A DNA stretch of 9,838 nucleotides from an uncultured Clostridia bacterium (GCA_937892635.1 CALBKB010000023.1:1-9838), one strand, 5' to 3'; positions 1 through 6,461 are shown, numbered from the stretch's first letter. Notes: a model not told the origin generated them from the sequence alone. Program-made: numbers and translations.

Positions 1-862
1 AGCGGTGCTTCTTATGTATCATGCCGTCGGCCACAACACAGGAGAGAAGGGACTCGATTGCGGCGAGGATGGCGATGGTGAAGGCGTTGGGCAGGACGGC
101 CACGATTTTTTCAAGGCTCAGATCCATGCCGCCGAAATCGACCTTGGGCAGACCCGCGGGAATGGTATACAGATCGCGGATGGTATACACACCCTCTTCA
201 AAGCCGGGCAGGAAGGCGACCATAAGCGCGCCCACCACAACGGCGATAAGCGAAGGGGGGATTCTCTTTTCGATCTTAGGATAGACGATCAAAATAGCCA
301 GGCTGACGGCGCCGACAACCAGCGCCTGCCAGGAGAAACTACCGATAAACTCGATGTTGGCTTCCAGTTTTTCCAGGGTTTCAATGGGCTTGACGCCGTC
401 GGCATAGGTAAGACCGAGGAAATCCTTGATCTGCCCGATAAAAATGGTGAGAGCGATACCGGCGGTAAAACCGGTTGTGATGGTGTGCGGGATATATTTG
501 ATCAGCGAGCCCAGACGAAAAACGCCCATCAAAATCAGCAGGATACCGGCCAGAATGGTGGCCACAAACAGCCCATCCATGCCCTGCGTGGCCACGATAC
601 CGGCCACGATAGAAGCGAAGGCCGCCGTAGGCCCTGCGATCTGCACGCGGCTGCCGCCGAACAAGGACACGCAAAAGCCGGCCGCGATGGCGGTGTAGAT
701 GCCGCAGGCCGGTTCCACCCCCGACGCCAGCGCCAAGGCAATGGAAAGAGGCAGCGCAATGATGGCCACGATAAGACCGGCGATGAGATCGTTGGTGAAC
801 TGCTTAACCGAATAGGTTTTTATCGTTGAAAAGAATTTCGGTTTTAAATAAAAGTTTTTCAA
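1..862 (-). CDS. SulP-family anion permease, N-terminal part (runs off window edge)
   Basis: About 287 residues are visible; SulP proteins are usually about 500-580 residues with a C-terminal STAS domain, so the rest lies left of base 1. The product should be an inner-membrane anion transporter (sulfate, bicarbonate or a related anion; the substrate cannot be read from sequence). The visible part has about eight hydrophobic segments. Family-like motifs include NDLIAGLIVAIIALPLSIA near residues 24-42, the SRVQIAGPTAAF signature at about 71-82, and AAIESLLSCVVADGM near the break (about 267-281). The start is taken as TTG at 862: no in-frame ATG or GTG follows the upstream stop, and AAGGAG lies about 10 bases before the TTG. 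An ATG closer to the ribosome binding site is in another frame. It follows the AraC gene on the same strand but has its own candidate promoter. Family is clear; the start and substrate are less sure. Confidence 0.9.
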   Translation of the reverse strand, partial: MKNFYLKPKFFSTIKTYSVKQFTNDLIAGLIVAIIALPLSIALALASGVEPACGIYTAIAAGFCVSLFGGSRVQIAGPTAAFASIVAGIVATQGMDGLFVATILAGILLILMGVFRLGSLIKYIPHTITTGFTAGIALTIFIGQIKDFLGLTYADGVKPIETLEKLEANIEFIGSFSWQALVVGAVSLAILIVYPKIEKRIPPSLIAVVVGALMVAFLPGFEEGVYTIRDLYTIPAGLPKVDFGGMDLSLEKIVAVLPNAFTIAILAAIESLLSCVVADGMIHKKHR

Positions 863-891
863 GCCGTACCATCTCCTTTTTAATATGGAAC

Positions 892-920
892 ATTATATGC
901 CCTTTAGGAGGAAAAGTAAA
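892..920 (-). promoter_or_regulatory. Candidate sigma-70 promoter for the SulP gene
   Basis: On the minus strand, TTTACT (915-920) is followed by a 17-base spacer and a perfect TATAAT (892-897). Transcription would begin near 885, giving a leader of only about 23 bases that holds the AAGGAG ribosome binding site. The -35 matches 4 of 6 consensus bases. The site suggests the permease is transcribed separately from the AraC gene upstream of it. Confidence 0.6.
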
Positions 921-943
921 GCGAAATCTTATGAAATATTCCC

Positions 944-1690
944 CTATTTTCGACCCATTTCATTGCGATAGGCGACGGGCGTTTTTTTATGATAGGCTTT
1001 GAAGATTTTGGAAAAATACTGCGCGTCCATAATGCCGCAATGCAGAGCAACCGTTTGGATCTGCAACTTGGTGGTGGTGAGCAGATGAGCCGCATATTCC
1101 ATACGTTTTTGCCGAATATAGGAACAGAGCGTTTGGTTGGTTTCCTTCTTAAACAAAGTGGACAGATAGCCCAGACTGACGCTTTGCGCCTGCGCTAAAG
1201 CGCGGGGCGAGAGGTCGGCCGAGAGGTCAACGTCGATCATAAGCATGGTATTTTGCACCAAGGGCGAAAAGGACTGCAAGGAGTGTTGGCGCACCAACTG
1301 ACAATAGGTGCGGAACATATCACACATCAGCCAGGTGATCTCCTGCGCCGAGATGAGTTTTTCGATTTTAACGGCAAAACCGGCCGAGATCTGATCCAAA
1401 TGCACCGGATGAACCCCACCCTGCTCGGCAGCCTTGCGCAAGAGAGTATTCATAATAATGCCGTAATGCTGGATGTTACGCACGGGGTCGGAGTGACGCT
1501 TTTCGAAAAAGCGAGCTGAGAAGGCCGCACGAAACCGCGTCTCCATTTCGGTGCGCCCATGCAGGACGGCGCGGATCATTTCGTTTTCAAAAGCGTATCG
1601 CTCCTCGATGGCCTTGATGTTGGCCAGCGACTCGTCGAGTTTCAGATTGCGCATCGTCCGACTGATGGGTACCTGCCCCAGATCGTTCAT
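944..1690 (-). CDS. AraC-family transcriptional regulator
   Basis: A 248-residue DNA-binding protein. The C-terminal ~95 residues form a standard AraC double helix-turn-helix: first helix-turn-helix at about 163-184 (ending in GYLSTLFKKETNQT), then SYIRQKRMEYAAHLL, then the second at about 211-233 and the typical YFSKIFKAYHKKTPVAYR end. The N-terminal ~150 residues show no cupin sugar-binding fold that I can recognise. They contain DPVRNIQHYGIIMNTLLRKA and GGVHPVHLDQISAGFA (about 68-106), a pattern I recall from AraC-like regulators of Clostridia with an all-helical sensor region. The ATG at 1690 is chosen over a start at 1753 because AAAGGAG lies 9 bases before it and the candidate promoter overlaps the longer reading. 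The gene is divergent from the symporter and glycosidase, so control of that pair is the likely role; the inducer is unknown. Confidence 0.93.
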   Translation of the reverse strand: MNDLGQVPISRTMRNLKLDESLANIKAIEERYAFENEMIRAVLHGRTEMETRFRAAFSARFFEKRHSDPVRNIQHYGIIMNTLLRKAAEQGGVHPVHLDQISAGFAVKIEKLISAQEITWLMCDMFRTYCQLVRQHSLQSFSPLVQNTMLMIDVDLSADLSPRALAQAQSVSLGYLSTLFKKETNQTLCSYIRQKRMEYAAHLLTTTKLQIQTVALHCGIMDAQYFSKIFKAYHKKTPVAYRNEMGRK

Positions 1691-1721
1691 CTTTCTCGCT
1701 CCTTTGTCTAGTTCTTTGTCA

Positions 1722-1750
1722 ATTGTAGCATATTTTTTAGGCAATAACAA
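1722..1750 (-). promoter_or_regulatory. Candidate sigma-70 promoter for the AraC-type regulator
   Basis: On the minus strand, TTGTTA (1745-1750), a 17-base spacer and TACAAT (1722-1727) place transcription start near 1715, with a leader of about 25 bases containing AAAGGAG. Match is 4 of 6 at -35 and 5 of 6 at -10. Confidence 0.55.
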
Positions 1751-1870
1751 CACAAGAGATTAAAATATTACAAGGATACATAAAAAAATTACTATTATAT
1801 GTCCTCCATATCCTTTATACTTATAGAAGGATACACTATTACTATACTTATAGAAAAGAGGAAACCGCGC
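1751..1870 (+). promoter_or_regulatory. Divergent control region upstream of the symporter-glycosidase pair
   Basis: This AT-rich stretch should hold the symporter promoter. TATACT occurs at 1816-1821 and 1843-1848 and could act as a -10, but neither has a good -35 at 16-18 bases, which fits a promoter that needs an activator such as the adjacent AraC protein. Start from the first site would give a leader of about 40 bases. The stretch is full of short direct repeats (listed separately), which are candidate binding sites. The promoter assignment is an inference from position. Confidence 0.45.
1816..1855 (+). repeat. Pair of 13-bp perfect direct repeats, possible AraC operator
   Basis: TATACTTATAGAA occurs at 1816-1828 and again at 1843-1855, a 27-base start-to-start offset (about 2.5 helical turns). 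Each copy begins with an inverted TATA-CT-TATA motif. The pair sits just upstream of the symporter ribosome binding site. Tandem half-sites are common for AraC-family proteins, but no binding is demonstrated. Confidence 0.5.
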
Positions 1871-3271
1871 ATGAAAAAGGAACCCAAGTTGGATGCCAAC
1901 GGCAAGAGAGCGTTTGGCATCAGAGATTGCCTGGCTTATGCCGCCGGCGATCTGGGCTGCAACATGAGCTTTGCGCTCAAAAGCACCATGTCTATCTTCT
2001 GGACGCAGTTCATGGGCATGGACCTGTGGTATGCCCTATTACTGATTATTGTTCAGGTATGGGACGCCATCAACGATCCGCTGATCGGTTCGATGGTCGA
2101 CGGTGACACCCGCAAATACAAGAGAAACAAATTCCTATCTTACATTTGGGCCGGATCGATCGGCCTGATCGTGGGCGGCGCTTGCTGCTTCCTGCCCTTC
2201 CCCAACGCTCCTGTTTGGGCCAAGGCGATCATCTTCATTGCCGGTTACGTAGTGTGGGACGCCTTCTACACGGTAGCCAACGTGCCTTACGGCTCGCTGC
2301 TTGGCCTGATCTCCAACGACGTTAAAGACAGAGCGTCGCTGTCTGCTTGGCGTTCGATCGGCTCGATTGCCGGCAACATGGTACCTATGGTTATCCTGCC
2401 CTTCATCATTTACGATTCCAACAATAACCTCATCGGTGAGCGCGTCTTTATCGCCGCCCTGATCATGGGCGCACTGGGCTTTATCTGCTTCCAGTTCATG
2501 ATCCGCAACACCGAGATCCGGGTAGAGCAAGATGTTGCTCTGAGCGAAAAACAGCCCAAGTTCAACGTACTCAAAGCCTTTGGCAACTTCATCAAAAACC
2601 GTCCTGCCGTTGGCGCTACCGTTGCGGCGATGGGTATGTTTATCGGCATGCAGGGCGCAGCGACTGCCGTTACCGTTATCTTCCAGTCCTACTTTAAGAA
2701 CGTGCAGATTTCGGGTATCGTTCAGTTGTTTGCCATGATTCCGATCGTTTGCTTCACCCCGCTTGCCAGAAAGATGGTGGCTAAGTACGGCAAGAAAGAA
2801 TTGGCCACCTTCGGCTCCATCTGCACCATTATTGCTTCGGGCTTACTCTTTATCGTTACGCCGGATAACACCAATCTGGATCTGATCCTTTATATCGTTG
2901 CACAGCTGATCTTCTCGCTGGGCATGGGCATTTACTCGACCGTGTCCTGGGCCATGATGGGCGATGCCATCGACTACAACGAGTGGAAGACGGGCAGCCG
3001 CGAAGAAGGAACGGTATATTCCCTGCATTCCTTCTTCCGCAAGCTGGCCCAAGGCCTTGGGCCCTCTCTGATCCTCATTGTTATGGTCGCGCTGGGCTAT
3101 GTAGGCGAAAACGAAGGCAATCAGGTATGGGAAGTAGCCATTCGTATGCGTTATCTGGTGGCCGGCACCTATCTCTTCTCTGCCATTATGCAGTTTATCG
3201 GTCTGGGACTGATCTACAACCTGGACAAAAAGACGCTGGCGAAAATGAATGCCGACCTGGGTCGCGAATAA
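1871..3271 (+). CDS. GPH-family (MelB-like) sugar/cation symporter
   Basis: A 466-residue inner-membrane carrier of the glycoside-pentoside-hexuronide:cation symporter family, a usual size for the group, with about 12 hydrophobic segments. Recognisable family features are WDAINDPLIGSMVDGDTRKY (about 64-83, with the cation-site-like Asp residues D65, D69 and D77), a YGSLLGLISNDVKDRASLSA loop, and near the C-terminus DYNEWKTGSREEGTVYSLHS followed by a KLAQGLG segment. The ATG at 1871 is preferred over one at 1799: it has AGAGG 9 bases upstream, and the extra 24 residues of the longer reading are translated promoter region. It would import a glycoside with H+ or Na+. The GH2 gene 58 bases downstream suggests a beta-linked galactoside or glucuronide. 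Family is secure, substrate is not. Confidence 0.93.
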   Translation: MKKEPKLDANGKRAFGIRDCLAYAAGDLGCNMSFALKSTMSIFWTQFMGMDLWYALLLIIVQVWDAINDPLIGSMVDGDTRKYKRNKFLSYIWAGSIGLIVGGACCFLPFPNAPVWAKAIIFIAGYVVWDAFYTVANVPYGSLLGLISNDVKDRASLSAWRSIGSIAGNMVPMVILPFIIYDSNNNLIGERVFIAALIMGALGFICFQFMIRNTEIRVEQDVALSEKQPKFNVLKAFGNFIKNRPAVGATVAAMGMFIGMQGAATAVTVIFQSYFKNVQISGIVQLFAMIPIVCFTPLARKMVAKYGKKELATFGSICTIIASGLLFIVTPDNTNLDLILYIVAQLIFSLGMGIYSTVSWAMMGDAIDYNEWKTGSREEGTVYSLHSFFRKLAQGLGPSLILIVMVALGYVGENEGNQVWEVAIRMRYLVAGTYLFSAIMQFIGLGLIYNLDKKTLAKMNADLGRE

Positions 3272-3280
3272 ATGATTTTC

Positions 3281-3311
3281 CAATGCCCGATGGAATTTCC
3301 ATCGGGCATTG
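3281..3311 (+). repeat. Perfect 15-bp-arm palindrome between symporter and glycosidase
   Basis: CAATGCCCGATGGAA and its exact reverse complement flank a single central T. In RNA this would fold into a very stable hairpin. No run of U follows (the next bases are ACAGAAACGG), so it is not a classical intrinsic terminator in this direction, and the opposite strand also lacks a clean U-run. It lies 9 bases after the symporter stop and ends about 8 bases before the glycosidase ribosome binding site. Likely roles are mRNA processing or stabilisation, or partial attenuation. Confidence 0.8.
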
Positions 3312-3329
3312 ACAGAAACGGAGAATACC

Positions 3330-5594
3330 ATGAGACACATTTTGAATCTCAACGAGAACTGGCTGTTTGTTAAAGATACGGCCGACATCACCGTGCGCGA
3401 GGGAGAAAGGGTCAATCTGCCCCATTCCTGGAACGCCATCGACGGTCAGGACGGCGGCAACGACTATTTCCGCGGCGCCTGCCTGTACCTCAAGAGCATC
3501 AACAAAGCCGATCTGCCCGAGGCTGACTGCTATTATCTGGAGCTGCGCGGTGCCAATTCCTCGGCCGACGTTTATGCCAACGGCGAGAAGCTGGCCCATC
3601 ATGACGGCGGTTATTCGACCTGGCGGGTGAATTTGACCGATGCGCTGACCGACACGACCGAGATTGCGGTGGTGGTCGACAACTCGGCCAATGACAGCGT
3701 CTATCCGCAGATGGCCGACTTTACCTTCTACGGCGGTCTGTACCGCAACGTCAATCTGATTGCCGTCAACAAGACGCATTTTGATCTGGACTATTACGGT
3801 GCGCCGGGGCTGATGATCACTCCTACCGTGGCGGGCAAGGATGCCTCGGTGGAGGTTGAGGTGTTCGTAACGCCGCTGGCCGAGGGACAGAAACTGGTCT
3901 ACACCCTGTACGATCAGGACGAAAACGAGTTGCAAAAGATCGAATCGACTGAGAGCAAGGTGACCTTTGCCATTGAGGACGTGCATCTGTGGCACGGACG
4001 GCGCGATCCCTATCTCTACTGCTGTGAGGTGGAGATCGTGGAGAAGGACGAGGTGCTGGATAACGTGTGCAGCCGCTTCGGTTGCCGCACCTTCCGCATT
4101 GATCCCGACAACGGTTTCATTCTCAACGGTGAGGAATATCCGCTGCGCGGCGTTTCCCGCCATCAGGACCGCTGGGGTATCGGCAACGCTCTGTTGCCCG
4201 AGCATCACGCCGAGGATATTGATCTGATCATGGAGGTGGGCGCCACCACCATTCGTCTGGCCCATTATCAGCACGACCAGTATTTCTATGATCTGTGCGA
4301 TGAAAAGGGTCTGGTCATCTGGGCGGAGATTCCCTATATTTCCAAGCACATGCCCGACGGTCGCGCCAACACGATATCGCAGATGAAGGAACTGATCGTA
4401 CAGAACTATAATCATCCGTCCATTGTTGTATGGGGATTGTCAAACGAAATCTCCATCGGCGGTTCGGACGAGGATCTGCTGGAAAATCACCGCATTCTTA
4501 ACGATCTGGTGCACGAGATGGACAAAACACGTCTGACCACCATCGCTGCGGTGTCGATGTGCAAGATGGACGATCCCTACCTGCTCATCCCCGACGTCGT
4601 TTCCTATAACCATTATTTCGGCTGGTACGGCGGCGACGTGAGCATGAACGGGCCGTGGTTTGATAAGTTCCATGAGGTTCATCCGAACATTCCCATCGGT
4701 ATCAGCGAATACGGCTGCGAGGCGCTCAACTGGCATACCAGCAATCCCAAGCAGGGTGACTATACCGAAGAATATCAGGCCTATTACCACGAGGAGCTGA
4801 TCAAGCAGCTCTTCACCCGCAAATATATCTGGGCCACCCACGTGTGGAACATGTTTGACTTTGGCGCCGATGCCCGTGCTGAGGGCGGCGAAAACGGACA
4901 GAACCACAAGGGTCTGATCACCATGGATCGCTCCTACAAGAAGGACGCCTTCTACGCCTACAAGGCCTGGTTATCGGATGATCCCTTCGTACATCTGTGC
5001 GGCAAGCGTTATGTGGATCGCGTGGAAGACGTGACCCGTGTCACCGTCTATTCCAACCAGCCCGAGGTCGAGCTTTTCGTGAACGGCGAAAGCATCGGCA
5101 AGAAGACGGCCGAGGATCATTTCTTCTATTTCGACGTGAAAAACGAAGGCGAAACAACTATCGTGGCCAAGGCAGGCGATCTGTCCGACGAGGGCAAGAT
5201 CCGCAAGGTGGATGAGCCTAACATGGACTACGTCCTCAAAGAGGTAGGTGCGGTGCTCAACTGGTTTGACGTCGTCGAGGTCGAAGGGCGCTATTCGCTC
5301 AACGACAAGATCTCGGATATCATGCAGTCGACCCGCGGCAAGCTCTGGTTTATCAAACTGGGGCTGACCCTCAAAAAGAAGATGAACGCCGGCAAGAAGG
5401 ACGAGAAGAAATCGGGCGGCTTTGATGTAGATCTCAAGGGCGGCGACAGCGGACTGATGCAGATGATGGGCGGATTTACCGTACTGCGTCTGTCGAGCAT
5501 GATGGGCATGATGAACATTTCCTTCACCAAGGAAGAACTGCTCAAACTCAACCGCCAGCTCAATCGTATCCGCAAACCGAAAAATTTAAAATAA
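3330..5594 (+). CDS. Glycoside hydrolase family 2 beta-glycosidase (beta-galactosidase-like)
   Basis: A 754-residue cytoplasmic enzyme (no signal peptide) in GH2 order: a jelly-roll sugar-binding domain (about 1-170, with LPHSWNAIDG and FTFYGGLYRNV), an Ig-like domain (about 175-265), and the TIM barrel (about 270-555) starting at RGVSRHQDRWG (R273). The acid/base is E373 in WGLSNE and the nucleophile E460 in ISEYG. A DUF4982-like Ig domain follows at about 561-630 (VELFVNGESIG), then an unassigned 120-residue tail. The start at 3330 has CGGAG six bases upstream; the longer reading from 3309 overlaps the palindrome. Most enzymes of this layout are annotated beta-galactosidase, but N525-H526-K527 matches the N-x-K arrangement beta-glucuronidases use to bind a carboxylate. 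I recall N-x-K in non-glucuronidases too, so it does not decide the substrate. It probably acts on what the upstream symporter imports. Confidence 0.92.
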   Translation: MRHILNLNENWLFVKDTADITVREGERVNLPHSWNAIDGQDGGNDYFRGACLYLKSINKADLPEADCYYLELRGANSSADVYANGEKLAHHDGGYSTWRVNLTDALTDTTEIAVVVDNSANDSVYPQMADFTFYGGLYRNVNLIAVNKTHFDLDYYGAPGLMITPTVAGKDASVEVEVFVTPLAEGQKLVYTLYDQDENELQKIESTESKVTFAIEDVHLWHGRRDPYLYCCEVEIVEKDEVLDNVCSRFGCRTFRIDPDNGFILNGEEYPLRGVSRHQDRWGIGNALLPEHHAEDIDLIMEVGATTIRLAHYQHDQYFYDLCDEKGLVIWAEIPYISKHMPDGRANTISQMKELIVQNYNHPSIVVWGLSNEISIGGSDEDLLENHRILNDLVHEMDKTRLTTIAAVSMCKMDDPYLLIPDVVSYNHYFGWYGGDVSMNGPWFDKFHEVHPNIPIGISEYGCEALNWHTSNPKQGDYTEEYQAYYHEELIKQLFTRKYIWATHVWNMFDFGADARAEGGENGQNHKGLITMDRSYKKDAFYAYKAWLSDDPFVHLCGKRYVDRVEDVTRVTVYSNQPEVELFVNGESIGKKTAEDHFFYFDVKNEGETTIVAKAGDLSDEGKIRKVDEPNMDYVLKEVGAVLNWFDVVEVEGRYSLNDKISDIMQSTRGKLWFIKLGLTLKKKMNAGKKDEKKSGGFDVDLKGGDSGLMQMMGGFTVLRLSSMMGMMNISFTKEELLKLNRQLNRIRKPKNLK

Positions 5595-5656
5595 TCGGGT
5601 CTAAAATCGGGGCAGGTTGCATACACTACATTAAAACGATAAAGGTGTGTTATGCC

Positions 5657-5743
5657 GTGAAAGACAAACAGAAACCCGATAAGGACATTGACGATTTCAT
5701 CTTCGATGCCCAACCCCCCGACAAAAAAGAAAGCGATCGATAA
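5657..5743 (+). CDS. Possible small ORF, 28 residues, highly charged
   Basis: A GTG-start ORF with AAGGTG nine bases upstream. Its product is rich in Asp and Lys (KDKQKPDKDIDDFIFDAQ and a short PPDKKESDR end), with no membrane segment or known domain. It lies 62 bases after the glycosidase stop, in the same frame, and its stop codon abuts the terminator hairpin; that placement is what a short last gene of an operon would show. I do not recognise the family. It could equally be untranslated trailer. Confidence 0.35.
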   Translation: MKDKQKPDKDIDDFIFDAQPPDKKESDR

Positions 5744-5765
5744 AAGGGCACACGCGTGCCCTTTT
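5742..5765 (+). terminator. Intrinsic terminator after the symporter-glycosidase unit
   Basis: AAAAGGGCAC and GTGCCCTTTT form a 10-bp stem around the loop ACGC. The A- and T-runs on both sides make it symmetrical, so it could stop transcription from either direction. It closes the rightward carbohydrate unit and lies 12 bases before the -35 of the next gene. Confidence 0.8.
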
Positions 5766-5777
5766 ATTGCGTCCGCC

Positions 5778-5806
5778 TTGACAAGGACAAGGGCGTCGGG
5801 TACAAT
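5778..5806 (+). promoter_or_regulatory. Near-consensus sigma-70 promoter for the LUD-domain gene
   Basis: A perfect TTGACA (5778-5783), a 17-base spacer and TACAAT (5801-5806, 5 of 6) predict transcription start near 5813 and a leader of about 18 bases ending in AAAGGA before the ATG. It is the best promoter match in the window and implies constitutive or easily initiated expression. Confidence 0.8.
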
Positions 5807-5830
5807 GAAACAAAAAAAAAGGAAACGACA

Positions 5831-6397
5831 ATGAAACAGACACTGCAAGAAAAAGGATATACCGCATCGCACTTTGCCACCGCACGCGCCGCCGCCGCAT
5901 ATCTCAATGAGGCGATTGACGGGGTGAGTGTCGGCATCGGCGGATCGATCACCATCGAGCAAATGGGGCTCTATGAGCAACTCGCGACGCACAATACAGT
6001 TCATTGGCACTGGCAGGGCGGCGACCTGCGTCAAGCGGCACAGGCTGACGTCTATCTCTCCTCAGTCAACGGCCTGTCGCAAAACGGTGAGATCGTCAAT
6101 ATCGACGGCATCGGCAACCGCGTCGCCTCCATCCTCTATGGGCATAAAAAGGTCTATCTGGTCGTGGGGCAAAACAAGATAGCACCCGACCTTGCCGCCG
6201 CGCTCGACCGCGCACGCAACGTAGCGGCACCCCTTAACGCCAAGCGTTTGGGCAAGCATACGCCCTGTGTCAAGGGCGGACGCTGCTTTGACTGCAACAG
6301 TCCCGACCGCATCTGCCGTGAGCTGGCGGTGCTTTGGCAATGCCCGACGGGCGCCGATATCGAGATTGTTCTGATCGACGAAAATTTGGGATATTAA
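5831..6397 (+). CDS. LUD-domain protein (LutC/YkgG-like, DUF162)
   Basis: A 188-residue soluble protein that is essentially one LUD domain, named for lactate utilisation proteins LutB/LutC. Family-like stretches are GIGGSITIEQMGLYEQL (about 36-52), YLSSVNGLSQNGEIVNIDG (about 75-93), VASILYGHKKVYLVVGQNKI, and ARNVAAPLNAKRLGKHTPC. The C-terminus carries four clustered cysteines (TPC, RCFDC, RIC) and a fifth in WQCP, resembling a metal or Fe-S site. The start at 5831 is fixed by the promoter, which lies inside the longer reading from 5756, and by AAAGGA upstream. No lutA or lutB partner is nearby and the gene has its own promoter and terminator, so it is a solo copy; such solo genes are common in Clostridia and their biochemical role is not established. 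Family is clear, function is not. Confidence 0.9.
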   Translation: MKQTLQEKGYTASHFATARAAAAYLNEAIDGVSVGIGGSITIEQMGLYEQLATHNTVHWHWQGGDLRQAAQADVYLSSVNGLSQNGEIVNIDGIGNRVASILYGHKKVYLVVGQNKIAPDLAAALDRARNVAAPLNAKRLGKHTPCVKGGRCFDCNSPDRICRELAVLWQCPTGADIEIVLIDENLGY

Positions 6398-6401
6398 CCC
6401 G

Positions 6402-6437
6402 CTCTACCGCCATTCTGTTGCACTCTACCGCCACTCT
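6402..6437 (+). repeat. Two tandem 15-bp near-identical repeats ahead of a terminator
   Basis: CTCTACCGCCATTCT (6402-6416) and CTCTACCGCCACTCT (6423-6437) differ at one base and are 21 bases apart. The second copy overlaps the left arm of the terminator. They lie just after the LUD stop codon; no function is evident. Confidence 0.7.
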
Positions 6438-6461
6438 CCCGACAGGAGAGTGGCTTTTTTT
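6430..6461 (+). terminator. Intrinsic terminator of the LUD-domain gene
   Basis: GCCACTCTCC and GGAGAGTGGC form a perfect 10-bp stem with loop CGACA, followed by seven T. It is a canonical rho-independent terminator 32 bases after the stop codon. Confidence 0.93.

Noticed and set aside
5..829. Long plus-strand open frame of 274 codons over the left end
   Set aside because: It is antisense to the SulP permease, is composed of low-complexity Gly/Asp/His/Gln-rich sequence, and has no ribosome binding site or domain; the minus-strand reading gives a clear membrane transporter.
1799..1870. 24-residue N-terminal extension of the symporter
   Set aside because: The ATG at 1799 has no good ribosome binding site and the extension translates the repeat-rich control region; the ATG at 1871 has AGAGG at correct spacing and gives a normal family N-terminus.
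3195..4415. Minus-strand open frame of 406 codons opposite the glycosidase
   Set aside because: It is antisense to well-supported GH2 motifs including the general acid region; its composition mirrors the GC-rich codon use of the real gene and it has no recognisable domain.
5595..5656. Promoter for the 28-residue ORF (TTGCAT at 5617-5622)
   Set aside because: No acceptable -10 lies at 16-18 bases; transcription from the symporter-glycosidase unit is simpler.
5756..5830. 25-residue N-terminal extension of the LUD protein
   Set aside because: The -35 and -10 elements lie inside it, so the upstream ATG would not be in the transcript.
5805..5833. Short ATG-initiated leader ORF overlapping the LUD start (ATGA)
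   Set aside because: Its ATG overlaps the -10 hexamer and lies upstream of the predicted transcription start, so it is unlikely to be transcribed.
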